A stretch of DNA of 64,000 nucleotides from the NCBI RefSeq assembly GCF_949987535.1, contig NC_080067.1, positions 58,772,405 to 58,836,404 on the forward strand, read 5' to 3'. Shown here in pieces: positions 32,745-45,700 of this stretch. This DNA comes from Balaenoptera acutorostrata (Eukaryota > Chordata > Mammalia > Artiodactyla > Balaenopteridae). Numbering within the stretch: the stretch's first letter is position 1; the number at the start of each line of letters is the position of its first letter. A program made the position numbers and the translations under genes. The notes under the pieces were generated by a model. That model was given only the letters and a program-made list of their open reading frames with translations, made no database searches and had not been told where the DNA came from.

Positions 32745-35700
32745 CATGACTCTTTTTGAATTATGGTTTTCTCAGGCTATATGCCCAGTAGTGGGATTGC
32801 TGGGTCGTATGGTAGTTCTATTTTTAGTTTTTTAAGGAACCTCCATACTGTTCTCCATAGTGGCTGTATCAATTTACATTCCCACCAGCAGTACAAGAGT
32901 GTTCCCTTATCTCCACACCCTCTCCAGCATTTATTGTTTGTAGATTTTTTGATGATGGCCATTCTGACCAGTGTGAAGTGATATCTCATTGTAGTTTTGA
33001 TTTGCATTTCTCTAATGATTAGTGATGTTGAGCATCCTTTCATGTGTTTGTTGGCAATGTGTATATCTTCTTTGGAGAAATGTCTATTTAGGTCTTCTGC
33101 CCATTTTTGGATTGGGTTGTTTGTTTTTTGATACTGAGCTGCATAAGCTGCTTGTAAATTTTGGAGATTAATCCTTTGTCAGTTGCTTCATTTGCAAATC
33201 TTTTCTCGCATTCTGAGGGTTGTCTTTTGGTCTTCTTTATGGTTTCCTTTGCTGTGCAAAAGCTTTTAAGTTTCATTAGGTCCCATTTGTTTATTTTTGT
33301 TTTTATTTCCATTTCTCTAGGAGGTGGGTCAAAAAGAATCTTGCTGTGATTTATGTCATAGAGTGTTCTGCCTATGTTTTCCTCTAAGAGTTTGATAGTG
33401 TCTGGCCTTACATTTAGGTCTTTAATCCATTTTGAGTTTATTTTTGTGGATGGTGTTAGGGAGTGTTCTAATTTCATTCTTTTACATGTAGCTGTCCAGT
33501 TTTCCCAGTACCACTTATTGAAGAGGCTGTCTTTCCTGCATTGTATATTCTTGCCTTCTTTATCAAAGATAAGGTGACTATATGTGCGTGGGTTTATCTC
33601 TGGGCTTCCTATCCTGTTACATTGATCTATATTTGTGTTTTTGTGCCTTTACCATACTGTCTTCATTACTGTAGCTGTGTAGTATATTCTGAAGTCAGGT
33701 ACCTGATTCCTCGAGCTCCGTTTTTCTTTCTCAAGATTGCTTTGGCTATTCGGGGTCTTTTCTGTTTCCATACAAATTGTGAATTTTTTTGTTCTGGCTG
33801 TGTGAAAAATGCCAGTGTAGTTTGATAGGGATTTCATTGAATCTCTAGATTGCTTTGGGTAGTAGAGTCATTTTCACAATGTTGATTCTTCCTTTCCAAG
33901 AACATGGTATATCTCTCCATCTGTTTGTATCAACTTTCATTTCTTTCATCAGTGTCTTATCATTTTCTGCATACAGGTCTTTTGTTTCCTTAGGTAGGTT
34001 TATTCCTAGGTATTTAATTCTTTTTGTTGCAGTGGTAAATGAGAGTGTTTCCTTAATTTCTCTTACAGATTTATCATCATTAGTGTATAGGAATGCAAGA
34101 GATTTCTGTGCATTAATTTTGTATCCTGCTACTTTACCAAATTCATTGATTAGCTCTAGTAGTTTTCTGGTAACATCTTTAGGAATCTCTATGTATAGTA
34201 TCATGTCATCTGCAAACAGTGATAGGTTTACTTCTTCTTTTCCAATTTAGATTCCTTTTATTTCTTTTTCTTCTCTGATTTCTATGGCTAAAACTTCCAA
34301 AACTATGTTGAATAATAGTGGTGAGAGTGGGCAACCTTGTCTTGTTCCTGATCTTAGAGGAAATGATTTCAGTTTTTCACCATTGAGAACAATGTTGGCT
34401 CTGCGTTTGTCATATATGGCCTTTGTTATGTTGAGGTAAGTTCCCTCTATGCCTACTTTATGGAGAGTTTTTATCATAAATGGGTTTTGAATTTTGTCAA
34501 AAGCTTTTCCTGCATCTATTGAGATGATCATATGGTTTTTCTCCTTCAATTTCTAATATGTTTTATCACATTGATTGATTTGCGTATATTGAAGAATCCT
34601 CGCATTCCTGGGATAAACCCCACTTGATCATGGTGTATGATCCTTTTAATGTGCTATTGGTTTCTCTTTGCTAGTATTTTGTAGACGATTTTTTCATCTA
34701 TGTTCATCAATGATATTGGCCTGTAGTTTTCTTTCTTTGTGACATCTTTGTCTGGTTTTGATATCAGGGTGATGGTGGCCTCATAGAATGAGTTTGGGAG
34801 TGTGCCTCCCTCCGCAATATTTTGGAAGAGTTTGAGAAGTATAGGTGTTAGCTCCTCTCTAAATGTTTGATAGAATTCACCTGTGAAGCCATCTGGTCCT
34901 GGGCTTTAGTTCGTTGGAAGATTTTTAATCACAGTCTCAATTTCAGTGCTTGTTATTGGCCTGTTTATAGTTTTTGTTTCTTCCTGGTTCAGTCACAGAA
35001 CGTTGTGCTTTTCTAAGAATTTGTTTATTTCTTCCAGATTGTCCATTTTATTGGCATATAGTTGCTTGTAGTAATCTGTCATGTTCCTTTGTATTTCTGC
35101 AGTGTCAGTTGTTACTTCTCCTTTTTCATTTCTAATTCTATTGACTTGAGTCTTCTCCCTTTTTTCTTGATGAGCCTGGCTAATGGTTTATCAATTTTGT
35201 TATCTTCTCAAAGAACCAGCTTTTAGTCTTATTTATCTTTGCAATCGTTTCCTTCATTTCTTTTTCATTTATTTCTGATCTGGTCTTTATGATTTCTTTC
35301 CTTCTGTTAACTTTCAGGTTTTTTTGTTCTTCTTTCTCTAATTGCTTTAGGTGTAAGGTTAGGTTGTTTATTTGAGAGTTTTCTTGTTTCTTCAGGTAGG
35401 ATTGTATTGCTGTAAACTTCCCTCTTAGAACTGCTTTTGCTGCATCCCATAGGTTTTGGGTCGTCATGTTTTCATTGTCATTTGTTTCTAAGTATTTTTT
35501 GCTTTCCTCTTTGATTTCTCCAGTGATCTCTTGGTTATGTAGTAGTGTATTGTTTAGCCTCCATGTGTTCGTATTTTTTTACAGATTTTTTTCCTGTAAT
35601 TGATATCTAGTCTCATAGTGTTGTGGTTGGAAAAGATACTTGATACAATTTCAATTTTGTTAAATTTACCAAGGCTTTATTTGTGCCCCAAGATATGATC

Positions 35701-36051
35701 TATCCTGGAGAATGTTCCATGAGCGCTTGAGAAGAAAGTGTATTCTGTTGTTTTTGGATGGAATGTCCTATAAATATCAATTAAGTCCATCCTTTTTAAT
35801 GTATCATTTAAAGCTTTTGTTTCCTTATTTAGTTTCATTTTGGATAATCTGTCCATTGGTGAAAGTGGGGTGTTAAAATCCCCTACTATGATTGTGTTAC
35901 TGTCAGTTTCCCCTTTCATGGCTGTTAACATTTGCCTTATGTATTGAGGTGCTCCTATGTTTGGTGCATAAATATTTACAATTGTTATATCTTCTTCTTG
36001 GATTGATTCTTTGATCATTATGTACTGTCCTTGTTTGTCTCTTGTAATAGT

Positions 36052-36457
36052 TTATTTTTATCTTTATTTTTTTTATTTATTTATTTTTAATATTTATTTA
36101 TATTTTTATTTTTATTTATTTTTATTTATTTATTTAATTTTATTTTTTTAATTTATTTATATTTTAATTTTTATTTATTTATTTTATTTATTTTTGGCTG
36201 TGTTAGGTCTTCATTTCTGTGCGAGGGCTTTCTCTAGTTGTGGCAAGTGGGGGCCACTTTTCATCGCGGTGCATGGGCCTCTCACTATCGCGGCCTCTCT
36301 TGTTGCTGACCACAGGCTCCAGACGTGCAGGCTCAGTAATTGTGGCTCACGGGCCCAGTTGCTGCACGGCATGTGGGATCTTCCCAGACCAGGACTTGAA
36401 CCCGTGTCCCCTGCATTAGCAGGCAGATTCTCAACCACTGCACCACCAGGGAAGCCC
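36052..36457 (-). mobile_element. CHR-type SINE with expanded T-rich tail
   Basis: Antisense copy in the endonuclease region of the second L1. The body is at about 36193-36457. The tail from 36052 to 36192 is an expanded TTTA/TTTTTA tract of about 140 bases. The flanks AATAGTTTATTTT (36046) and AATAGTCTTTATTTT (36458) form the duplication, with a small change. Confidence 0.92.
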
Positions 36458-36778
36458 AATAGTCTTTATTTTAAAGTCTGTTTTATCTGATATGAGTATT
36501 GCTACTCCAGCTTTCTTTTTGTTTCCACTTGCATGGAATACGTTTTTCCATCCCCTCACTTTTAGTCTGTATGTGTTCCTAGGTATGAAGTAGGTCTTTT
36601 GTAGACAGCATATATACGGGTCTTGTTTTTGTATCCATTCAGCCAGTCTATGTCTTTTGGTTGGAGCATTTAATCCATTCACATTTAAAGTAGTTATCAA
36701 TATGTATGCTCCTATTACCATTTTCTTAATTGTTTGGGTTTCTTATTGTAGGTCTTTCCCTTCTCTTGTGTTTCCCAC

Positions 36779-37673
36779 TTAGAGAAGTTCCTTTAGCATT
36801 TGTTGTAAAGCTAGTTTAGTGGTGCTGAATTCTTTTAGCTTTTGCTTGTTTGTAAAAGTTTTAAATTCAATGTCCTATGTGAATGGGATCCTTGCTGGGT
36901 AGAGTTATCTTGGTTGTAGGTTTTTCCTTTTCATCACTTTAAAGATGTCCTGCCACTCCGTTCTGGCTTGCAGAGTTTCTGCTGAAAGATCAGCTGTTAA
37001 CCTTATGGGGCTTCCCTTGTATGTTATTTGTTGTTTTTCCCTTGTTGCTCTTAATATTTTTTCTTCGTATTTAATTTTTGATAATTTGATTAATATGTGT
37101 CTTGGCATGTTTCTCCATGGATTTATCCTGTATGGGACTCTCTGCACTTCCTGGACTTGACTGACTATTTCCTTTCCCATATTAGGGAAGTTTTCAAACT
37201 ATAATCTCTTCAAATATTTTCTCAGTCCCTTTCTTTTTCTCTTCCTCTTCTGGGACCCCTTTAATTAGAATGTTGGTGGGTTTAATGTTGTTCCAGAAGT
37301 CTCTGAGACTGTCTTCAATTCTTTTCATTCTTTTTTCTTTATTCTGCTCTGTGGTAGTTATTTTCACTATTTTATCTTCCAGGTCACTTATCCGTTCTTC
37401 TGCCTCAGTTATTCTGCCATTGATTACTTCTAGAGAATTTTAAATTTCATTTATTGTGTTGTTAACCATTTTTTGTTTGCTCTTTAGGTCTTTTAGTTCC
37501 TTGTTAAACGTTTCTTGTATTTTCTCCATTCTATTTCCAAGATTTTAGATCATCTTTGCTATCATTACTCTGAATTCTTTTTCAGGTAGACTGCCTATTT
37601 CCTCTTCATTTGTTTGGTCTGGTGTGTTTTTACCTTGCTCCTTCATCTGCTGTGTGTTTCTCTGTCTTCTCAT
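36779..37673 (-). pseudogene. L1 ORF1 remnant of second copy
   Basis: The ATG at 37673 and stop at 36779-36781 correspond to those of the intact ORF1 in the younger copy. The interval is 895 bases, not a multiple of three, so at least one net frameshift is present. The only long open piece is 37180-36905, covering the C-terminal RRM/CTD region (the RVPYRINPWRNMPRH segment and a following ILIKLSK). It once encoded the L1 RNA-binding chaperone and cannot now make a full protein. Confidence 0.88.
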
Positions 37674-39823
37674 TTTACTTAACTTACTGGGTTTGGGGTC
37701 TCCTTTTTGCAGGCTGCAGGTTCATAGTTCCCGTTGTTTTTGGTGTCTGCCCCCAGTGGCTAAGGTTGGTTCAGTGGGTTGTGTAGGCTTCCTATTGAAG
37801 GGGACTGGTGCCTGTGTTATTGTGTATGGGGCTGGATCTTGTCTTTCTTGTGGGCAGGACCGTGTGCAGTGGTGTATTTTAAGGTGTCTGTGACCTTACT
37901 ATGATTTTAGGCAGCCTCTCTGCTAATGGGTGGGGTTGTGTTCCTGTCTTGCTAGTTGTTTGGCATAGGGTGCCCAGCACTGAAGCTTGCTTGTTGTTGA
38001 GTGGAGCTGGGTCTTATCGTTGAGATGGAGATCTCTGGGAGATCTTTCGCCATTTGAGCTTTCATGGAGCTGGGCGGTCTCTGGTGTTCCAATATCATGA
38101 TCTTGGCTCTCCCACCTCAGAGGCACAGCGCTGACATCCGGCCAGAGCACCAAGACCCTGTCAGCCACATGGCTCAGAAGAAAAGGGAGAAAAAGGAAAG
38201 AAACAAAGAAACAAAGAATCAAATAGAATAGAATAGAATAGAATAAAATAAAATATTTTAAAAATTATTAAAAATTAAAAAATTAAAAAGTAATAAAAAA
38301 AAAGAAAGAAAGAAGAGAACAACCAAACCATAAAACAAATCCACCAATTGTAATGAGTGCTAAAAACTATACAAAAAAAAAAGCAAAAAGGGACAGACGG
38401 AACCCTAGGACAAATGGTGAAAACAAAGCTATATAGACAAAATCACACAAAGAAACATACACACTCACAAAAAGAGAAAAAGGAAATATATATATATATA
38501 TATCTATATTTTAAAAAAAGGAAGAGAGCAACCAAATCTATAAACATATCTACCAATGATAATAAACTCTAAATACTAAACTAAGACAAACATAAGACCA
38601 GAAACAAAGTAGATGCAGAAAGCAAGCCCCAAGTCTACAGTTGTTCCCAAAGTCCACCGCCTCAATTTTGGGATGATTCGTTATCTATTCAGGTATTCCA
38701 GAGATGCAGGTACATCAAGTTGATTGTGGAGAGTTAATCCGCTCCTCCTGAGGCTGCTGGGAGAAATTTCCCTGTCTCTTCTTTGTTCGCACAGCTCCTG
38801 GGGTTCAGCTTTGGATTTGGCCCTGCCTCTGCATGTTCTTCGCTCAGACTGGATGGGGTTAAAGTAGCAGCTTATTAGGGGGCTCTGGCTCACTTGGGCC
38901 AGGGGGAGGGAGGGGTACAGAATGCAGGGCGAGCCTGCAGCAGCAGAGGCCAGTGTGACGGTTCAATAGCCTGAGGTGTGTTGTGTGTTCTCCCAGGGAA
39001 GTTGTCCCTGGATCACGGGACCCTGGCAGTGGTGGGCTGCACAGGCTCCCGGGAGGGGGGGTGTGGATAGTGACCTGTGTTCACACACAGGCTTCTTGGT
39101 GGCTGCAGTAGCAGCCTTAGCATTTCACACCCGTCTCTGGTGTCTGCTCTGATAGCTGCGCCTCGTGCCCATCTCTGGAGCTCATTTAGGCGGTGCTCTG
39201 AATCCCTTCTCCTTGCACACCCCTAAACAATGGTCTCTGGCCTCTTAGGCAGTTCCAGACCTTTTCCCGGACTCCCTCCCGGCTAGCTGTGGCGCACTAG
39301 CCCCCTTCAGGCTGTGCTCACGCAGCCATCCCCAGTCCTCTCCCTGGGATCTGACCTCTGAAGCTGGAGCCTCAGTTCCCAGCCCCCACTTGCACTGGCG
39401 GGTGAGCAGACAAGCCTCTCGGGCTGGTGAGTGCTGGTCGGCACCCATCCTCTGTGTGGGAATTTCTCTGCTTTGCCCTCTGCACCCCTGTTGCTGTGCT
39501 CTCCTTTGTGGCTCTGAAGCTTCCCCCCTGCCACCCCCTGTCACTGCCAGTGAAGGGGCTTCCTAGTGTGTGGAAAGTTTTCCTCCTTCACAGCTCCCTC
39601 CCAGAGGTGCAGGTCCTGTCCCTATTCTTTTGTCTCTGTTTTTTCTTTTGTCCTACCCAGGTACGTGGGGAGTTTCTTGCCTTTTGGGAAGTCTGAGGTC
39701 TTCTCCCAGCATTAAGTAGATGTTCTGTAGGAGTTGTTCCACATGTAGATGTATTTCTGGTGTATTTGTGGGGAGGAAGGTGATCTCCACGTCTTACTCC
39801 TCTGCCATCTTGAAGGTCTCTTC
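37674..39823 (-). promoter_or_regulatory. L1 5' UTR of second copy
   Basis: About 2.15 kb, colinear with the younger copy's 5' UTR. Many CpGs of the younger copy appear as TpG or CpA here. An A-rich low-complexity block lies at 38180-38530 with a short (TA)n at 38487-38503. Confidence 0.75.
39804..39812 (-). promoter_or_regulatory. YY1-like motif at L1 5' end (second copy)
   Basis: Minus-strand CAAGATGGC, about 12 bases inside the element's 5' end, in the same position as in the younger L1. Confidence 0.65.
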
Positions 39824-39832
39824 CTTACTTTT

Positions 39833-41814
39833 TATTTAGTAAACGTGTGACTCAGTTCAGGATAGTGAGATGGAAGAGGGAGTACCCAAGCAGGTGAGTG
39901 TGATGGGAAATGTTCAGGAAAAATATAGCATTTCTTTCCGGTGTAAAATAGACCGATATGACTTGTTATTTACTGAAGTATATGTAATACATGGCTCTAT
40001 GGCTTGCCACAAGGAAAACCAAAAGGCATTGGCCAAATTTGGGAGAGTAGATATATGGTAGCACCTGGGTGTCTTTTGACGAGCATAACTAATATTTCTT
40101 ATACTTTGAGGGCTCGACTTCTTTTTATGTGGGGAAAAAAAAACCCTTTGTTGTTTAAGCCATTATAGTTGGAGTTTTTGATACCTACAGTTGAAAACAC
40201 TCTTGGTTGATAGAGCTTAGTAAACATATTAACTCTTCCCCACCTTAATTTCTTTTCTCTTTGAAAAAAACTAGGGATCAGGCATGTATAGTTACCTGAA
40301 AAAAGTTACCTCGTTATTTAATGGCAGGATGAAATACAAATACCTTTTTCTCCATTACTGTTCTGGGGTTATCAAACTATGATGTGTGGGATTTTTTTTC
40401 TCTCTTTTTCTTGAAAAAGAATTATGTATTTAATAATTGATTGCATTTGAAATCTAGACATACCTGATGAAAAATAATAAACATACCATGACATTAAAAA
40501 ACAATATTCTGAATGTGTTTTAAAATTTAACCATTCTACATGGTTTATCATGTGATTTATGAGGGTAATAAAAATAGCCTTTGTGAGCAAGTCTTCCTAA
40601 ATTCTCCTTCAGCAGGTGCAATAGAATTCAAAGCAGCTGGTTTTAAGCAGAAAAAAGACAAGGCAAATTCTCTAATCAAGTAGACTCTTAAAAATGAAAA
40701 ATTATAAAATATTTTTATTTTATAATATAAATATAAATTATATGTGTAAATGTATATGTGACAATCATTTGTCAGTTATCTACCAAATGCATAATTAAAT
40801 AAAAACTTAAAATATTTTGCATGATCTTGACTTTGCAGTAAAAAATACACATAGGAACATAAAGCTCCTAGATGACAACAAAGACTATTTTACTATATAC
40901 TTAAAATTTGATCCTTACAGAGCAATTGTTTTATCTTGTGGGAAGCCAGTAGGACAGAGAAAAGTCAGAATATGATATTTTCTTACAAAGATGGTTAGCA
41001 AGCACTTACATAGAGATTTTGTATTTTGATATAGAGATTTCAACCTTGTGTACAACATAAAAGTGCAGTCACTTTTTTCTGTGCATGGAATTGTGTAAGA
41101 AAGTAAAATATCATATTTGCAGAAGTGTAGTATCCATTAGAAAACCTAATGGAGATGAATTTGAAAGCTTCCAATAAGTCTCATTAGCTCAAATTCTTGA
41201 AAGGTTGAAGGTTGCTTCTTTTTTCATGCCCATTAAACAGATTAATGACAGCAAGATCCAAGACTAAGTTGAAAGTGATGAGGTAATGACATATTATATG
41301 ATTCATGCAGAAAGGAAATTAAATAATTTTAGAGCTGCAGAAGATATTAAGGGTTATCTAGTTCAGTATTTATCATATTTAAATAATTTCAGGGACTCTT
41401 AAATAGAAACTATGTATCATGAACTTGTGTTTTACTTACATTATTCTCATTAAACATAACATAAATATGTATAAATTTGAAACTACATGTGCATTTCCAA
41501 AGCTTATAGCTTTTATATAATATTAGAAACAATCAGAAATCCCAATAAATATAAAACCAAAAACATTAAAATTAAATTATTTAATGTAATGTGTAATGTT
41601 ATTTTACTGAAAAGAAATCATTAATGTTGAATTTAGTACTAGACAAATAGTCTCAGGTAAGATTCTTTATTAAATTCATTTCTACATTCTTTATCTCAAA
41701 CAGCTTTGTTTATAATCACACATTGGTAGTAAGTTCTCATAAATTTTATATGATACTGTTTTTACCCCTATTCTTAAAAGATAATTTTAAAAGCTTTATA
41801 AATCTAGATAGATA
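39833..41814. other. Intergenic, unique sequence
   Basis: AT-rich. No gene and no repeat that I can name. Open frames are at most 72 codons and carry no recognisable motif. Confidence 0.65.
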
Positions 41815-42900
41815 ATTATTTCCTCCCAAGGTTTTGAATTATTCTACTGTCTTCTGGCTTTCATAGTTGCCATTGATAAGTCTGCTGTCTAATTATCAGA
41901 CTGTCTTTTCTCTTTGATGGTTTGAAAATATTTTCTTTGTTTTTGAGATTCTTTAGTTTCCTTATTGTGTCTCTCAACTTTTACTTATTTTTCATCCTGT
42001 TTAGGATAAATACTCCCTGTTTATGTAAATTCATTCTTTTTTATCAGTTTTAGAAAATTCCAAGTTGAATAGCTCTTTAAATATTGCCTTTCCTTCCTTC
42101 TCTTCCCCCTTGACCCCATTTGGATGAATATTAGCCTTTACATTTGACCCTAAAAATATTTTAAACTCCTTAAATTTTTATCATCTTTTCTCTTTTTGAT
42201 GCCTTATGAGTAATTTCTTTAGCTTTATCATCCACTTCTTATACTCCTTATTGGGTTGAGTGTCAGCAGGCATTTAGCTACACATTTCTAATTAAAACAA
42301 TTATATTTTATTTCTAAAGTATAATTTGATTTGTTTCATTTCCTGATACTTTTTGAAAATAAAATGTTGCTGTTTCTTTTTCATTATACCATAAATAGTT
42401 ATTCTGTTGTGTCTAGCTATTAACTCTAATTTATAATTTCCTTTTGTGTATAAATCTTTTTGTTGTTTCTGCCAAATAACACGCATGAAGTCTTGTTTTT
42501 GGTGTGTTTATGAGCTCTATTTATGAACTCATATGTGACTGATTTTGCTCTGTGGAAAATCTGAGGCCTTGAAGATGCACTTCTTTGGAAAGGATTGTAT
42601 TTGCTTTTGCTGAGAATTTGAGGGAATTACTGACTTTCGGAAAACTTAGTCCCCCTTTAGGGTCTCAAGCAGAATCTGGGAGTGTCAAGTTTAATTATTT
42701 CCCTTGCATAGACGTTGCTGAGAATGTCCATTTCAATTCTCCCTCTTATCCTCCAGATTGCTTACTGTATTTGTTTACTTAGTTGTTGTTTATTTGGCTG
42801 TTTGAAGGTTTCTCTTATTTCTTCTGCAACCATCAATGTGACCAAAATTACATTTGGTGCAGCATCTAGTTGTTCTGCTGTGGAAATGTCACAGGCTTAT
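41815..42900 (-). repeat. Old L1/HAL1-like ORF1 and 5' region (antisense)
   Basis: The 41830-42250 part aligns in order with antisense L1 ORF1 C-terminal sequence (for example 'CTGTCTTCTGGCTTTCATAGTTGCC' and 'GATAAGTCTGCTGTCTAATTA'). The 42500-42760 part resembles old L1/HAL1 5' sequence. No ORF2 follows downstream, which favours HAL1 (an L1 relative lacking ORF2) or a deleted L1. Confidence 0.55.
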
Positions 42901-43284
42901 CTAGTCCACTAAATGGCTGAAAGTGGAAGTTTCCTAGGTTATAGCATTTTTGACACAAAATTTCTATTTTTAGCAAATAACTGTAAGACTGTAGAAGTAG
43001 ATTAGTAAAGTCTTCATTTTAAAAAAATAACATCATTTTGAAAATAACTTGACTAAAATTCAGTTTATTCAACTTTATATTCCACTTGGAACTTGTTGAC
43101 ATCTAGTCATTGTAATTCTAGATTCAATCTAGTTAAATGGCCAAAACTATTATCAAAATATGCATCCATAGCTAACCACTTAAAATCAGTTTATTGGTCT
43201 CCGTGGGACAACTATGAGGAAGCAAACACCTACTGGCAACAGGCTTTCTTCCCACACTGAAGTCATGCTATGTATACGACCTTT

Positions 43285-43800
43285 TACTCATTAAAAAAAT
43301 TATTTATTGAATGCCTACTTATGTTCCAGGCATGTTTTAAGCTCTGGGGTTACAGAGATGAACAAAAAAAAGTGCATGGCCATTGTTCTTACATTCTAGT
43401 GATGAAAGACAGATAGACAATAGCCAGTAAATAAATAAATAGGACAAATCAGAAAGTAATGCAATAAAGAAAATAAAGCAGGGTGGTGTGACCAAAAGTG
43501 ACTGAGAAGGGTACAGTGGGCTATTTGGATTGTATTATGGTGATGGCTTCCCTGAGGAGGTAGGAGTTGAGGTGATGACCTGTGGAAAGTGTTTAACAAA
43601 TGCTTCAGCAAGTGCAGTGCCCTGAGGGAAATGGAGGTTGGCATGTTCCTAATGGAGAGGAACAAAAAGAATGTCAGTATGATTGTAGCATAGTGATCTA
43701 TTCTTAAGAGTGTTATGACATTAAAAAGGTAAATGAGAAGGGAGATTTCAAACCATGGAGATGTGTTTGGATTATATTTTAAGTGCATTGAGAAGACTTT
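43285..43800 (-). repeat. L2 LINE remnant (antisense)
   Basis: Recognisable antisense L2 3' order: 'TTATTTATTGAATGCCTACTTATG', 'CCAGGCATGTTTTAAGCTCTGG', 'CTTACATTCTAGTGATG', then 'CTTCCCTGAGGAGGTAGGAG'. Confidence 0.8.
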
Positions 43801-43819
43801 AGTTTCAACTAGTTGAATG

Positions 43820-44080
43820 ATTATTTATATAATTATATAATATTTATATATAATATAATATATATAATAAAATTATATATAATTTTATAAATATATAATA
43901 TTTATATATTTATATAATTTATATAATTATAATTTATATAATTATATGTTTATAATTCATAATTATAAATATATATTAAAATCTCAATTTATAATAATTA
44001 TATTATTTTAATATTGTATACAATTATAATCATTTTCATGAATATTTTAATAAATATTATATTAAATTATATCTTACATG
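43820..44080. repeat. AT-rich low-complexity tract
   Basis: Almost pure A/T with irregular ATATAATTTATATAA-type units, about 260 bases. Able to fold into many short hairpins. Confidence 0.92.
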
Positions 44081-44224
44081 GACTTAAGGACCACCTCTAA
44101 AAATTGTTAAACTGTTGCCAGAGAAGTAAGGGAGGTTGTAAGCTAGTCAGACACCTGAAATAATATCTCTTTATTGATCATCTTCATCAGATTACATATT
44201 GGATATTTTATTCCAAGAATCTTT

Positions 44225-45085
44225 TAGCCTTTCTTTTTGAACAGCTATATGGTTGTAAAATTGACATACAACAAACTACACATATGTAAAGTGTACAATT
44301 TGAGAAGTTTTGACATATCTTTACACCTGTGGATCCATCATCACAATCAAGATAATAAGATATCCATTACCCACAGAAGTTTCCTCATGACCCTTTTTAA
44401 CCCCTCATTACCACTCTCCCCGATCCCAGGCAACTCCTGACCTGCTTACTTTCACTACTGGTTAATTACATCACTAGGTATTAAAACTTTATGTAAATTG
44501 AATCACTCAGTATGTACCTTTTGTTTGATTTCTTTTACTTAGAATAATTATTTTCAGAAGTATCCATGTTGTAGCAAATACCAATGGACTATTTCTTTTC
44601 ATTCCTGAAGAATGTTCCATTGGATGGATATAACACAATTTGTTTATTCACCTGTTAATAGACATTTGGATTATTTTCAGATTTTGGCTATTACAAATAC
44701 AGATACTTTTAACATTTGTATACAAGTCTGTGTGAACATGTGTGTTCATTTCTCTCAAGTAAATACTTAGATGTGGATTCACTGGAACATAACTTTGTAA
44801 GAAACTGCCAAACTGTTTTCCAAAGTAGTTGTACCATTTTTCATTCTGACCAATAGTGTATGAGAATTCCAATTTCTCCACATTTTCAACATTTAGTATT
44901 GTCAGTCTTTTTAATTCTGGTCAATCTAGTAGTTATGTAATGGTATCTCTTTGTCATTTTAATTTTTATTTCTTTATTGACTAATGATGCTGATCATCTT
45001 TTCATGTGCTTATTTGCTGTCCATATACCTCCTCTGGTTAAATATCTGTTCAAGTAATTTCTTATTGTTGCTTTAATCAATATGC
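44225..45085 (-). mobile_element. 5'-truncated old L1 (antisense)
   Basis: 3' UTR begins near 44235 ('TGTAAAATTGACATACAACAAAC'), and the ORF2 C-terminal region continues to about 45085 ('TCATGTGCTTATTTGCTGTCC'). Frames are broken. Old mammalian type. Confidence 0.82.
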
Positions 45086-45154
45086 AATGTTGTCCTAGTA
45101 GTAGATGTTACAGGAAAATAATATTTTTATTTTTTCTCTTCCTCTTTTAGTCAT

Positions 45155-45700
45155 TTATTTATTAATTCAGCCATTCAGTCAACATGAGTTAAATGAATAT
45201 CTACCAGCTTCCAAGCTCTGGGGATATAATGAAGCGTGGGATTCTGTATCTGCTCAATCAGCACATACAAAAATTATCAACTAAAATCCAGTGTAATTAT
45301 AATGTATTCCCCTTGCTTATTACTCTGCAGTTTATGATTCACTTATGTGGATGCTTTCCATAAGGTTAAAGGATAAGTATGATATTAAGATACATCAGGT
45401 TCTGCTTCAGTTTTCAAAGAGCTCACACTACCCTTGGGAAAGCAGATAGAGGATTGAAAATATGGTAGAAGAAACTAAATTTCAAATAAAAAGTACTCAA
45501 AAGAAATGTCCTTGTAAATATTCAGAGAGGGTTTCCTAGAGAAAGTTGGACTTTTAACTTTTAGTAATTTACAAGAAAATATCAATAAGTGAATAATATG
45601 AAGAGGTGAGATTAGTGAGGTAAGAAGCAGCAATATTAAGTTTTTAAAGAGCAAAGAATATGCTGGGCCAATTGGGCTGACTAGTTTCCTGGAAGTCGTG
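45155..45700 (-). repeat. L2-like LINE remnant (antisense)
   Basis: 'AATTCAGCCATTCAGTCAACATGAG' and 'CTACCAGCTTCCAAGCTCTGGGG' fit the antisense L2 3' end. The downstream part is weak. Confidence 0.55.

Larger units (their letters stand above)
32197..36721 (-). pseudogene. L1 ORF2 remnant of second copy
   Basis: ATG at 36721 begins the endonuclease domain (TLNVNGLN, CCLQK in place of CCLQE). A SINE disrupts this domain at 36052-36457, and it resumes with VNIYAPNIGAP and VGDFNTPLS in 36018-35677. RT pieces are open at 34549-34247 ([17 protein letters not shown]) and 34204-33845. C-terminal pieces are at 33477-33088, 33043-32777 and 32439-32197; the last two are separated by the second SINE. 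The nucleotide stretch equivalent to the catalytic FADDM is still recognisable near 34203-34217. At least eight frame changes or stops make it non-functional. The E-to-K change in the first endonuclease motif would remove a metal-binding residue on its own. Confidence 0.9.
31831..39823 (-). mobile_element. Second full-length L1, older, with two SINE insertions
   Basis: Same L1 family as 19689-27019, aligning end to end by eye, with many more substitutions and indels. Target-site duplication CTTACTTTT at 31822-31830 and 39824-39832. Contains SINEs at 32460-32744 and 36052-36457. Without these its length is about 7.3 kb, the same as the younger copy. Both ORFs are broken. Confidence 0.93.

Noticed and set aside
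32348..32749. 133-codon and similar frames over the SINEs (also near 5.1, 16.2, 19.2, 36.3, 59.1 and 62.3 kb)
   Set aside because: They recur in every SINE copy with the same residues in three frames. They reflect the GC-rich SINE body, not selection for protein.
43396..43788. 130-codon minus-strand frame
   Set aside because: Falls inside an antisense L2 remnant and does not match the L2 protein. A shadow frame.
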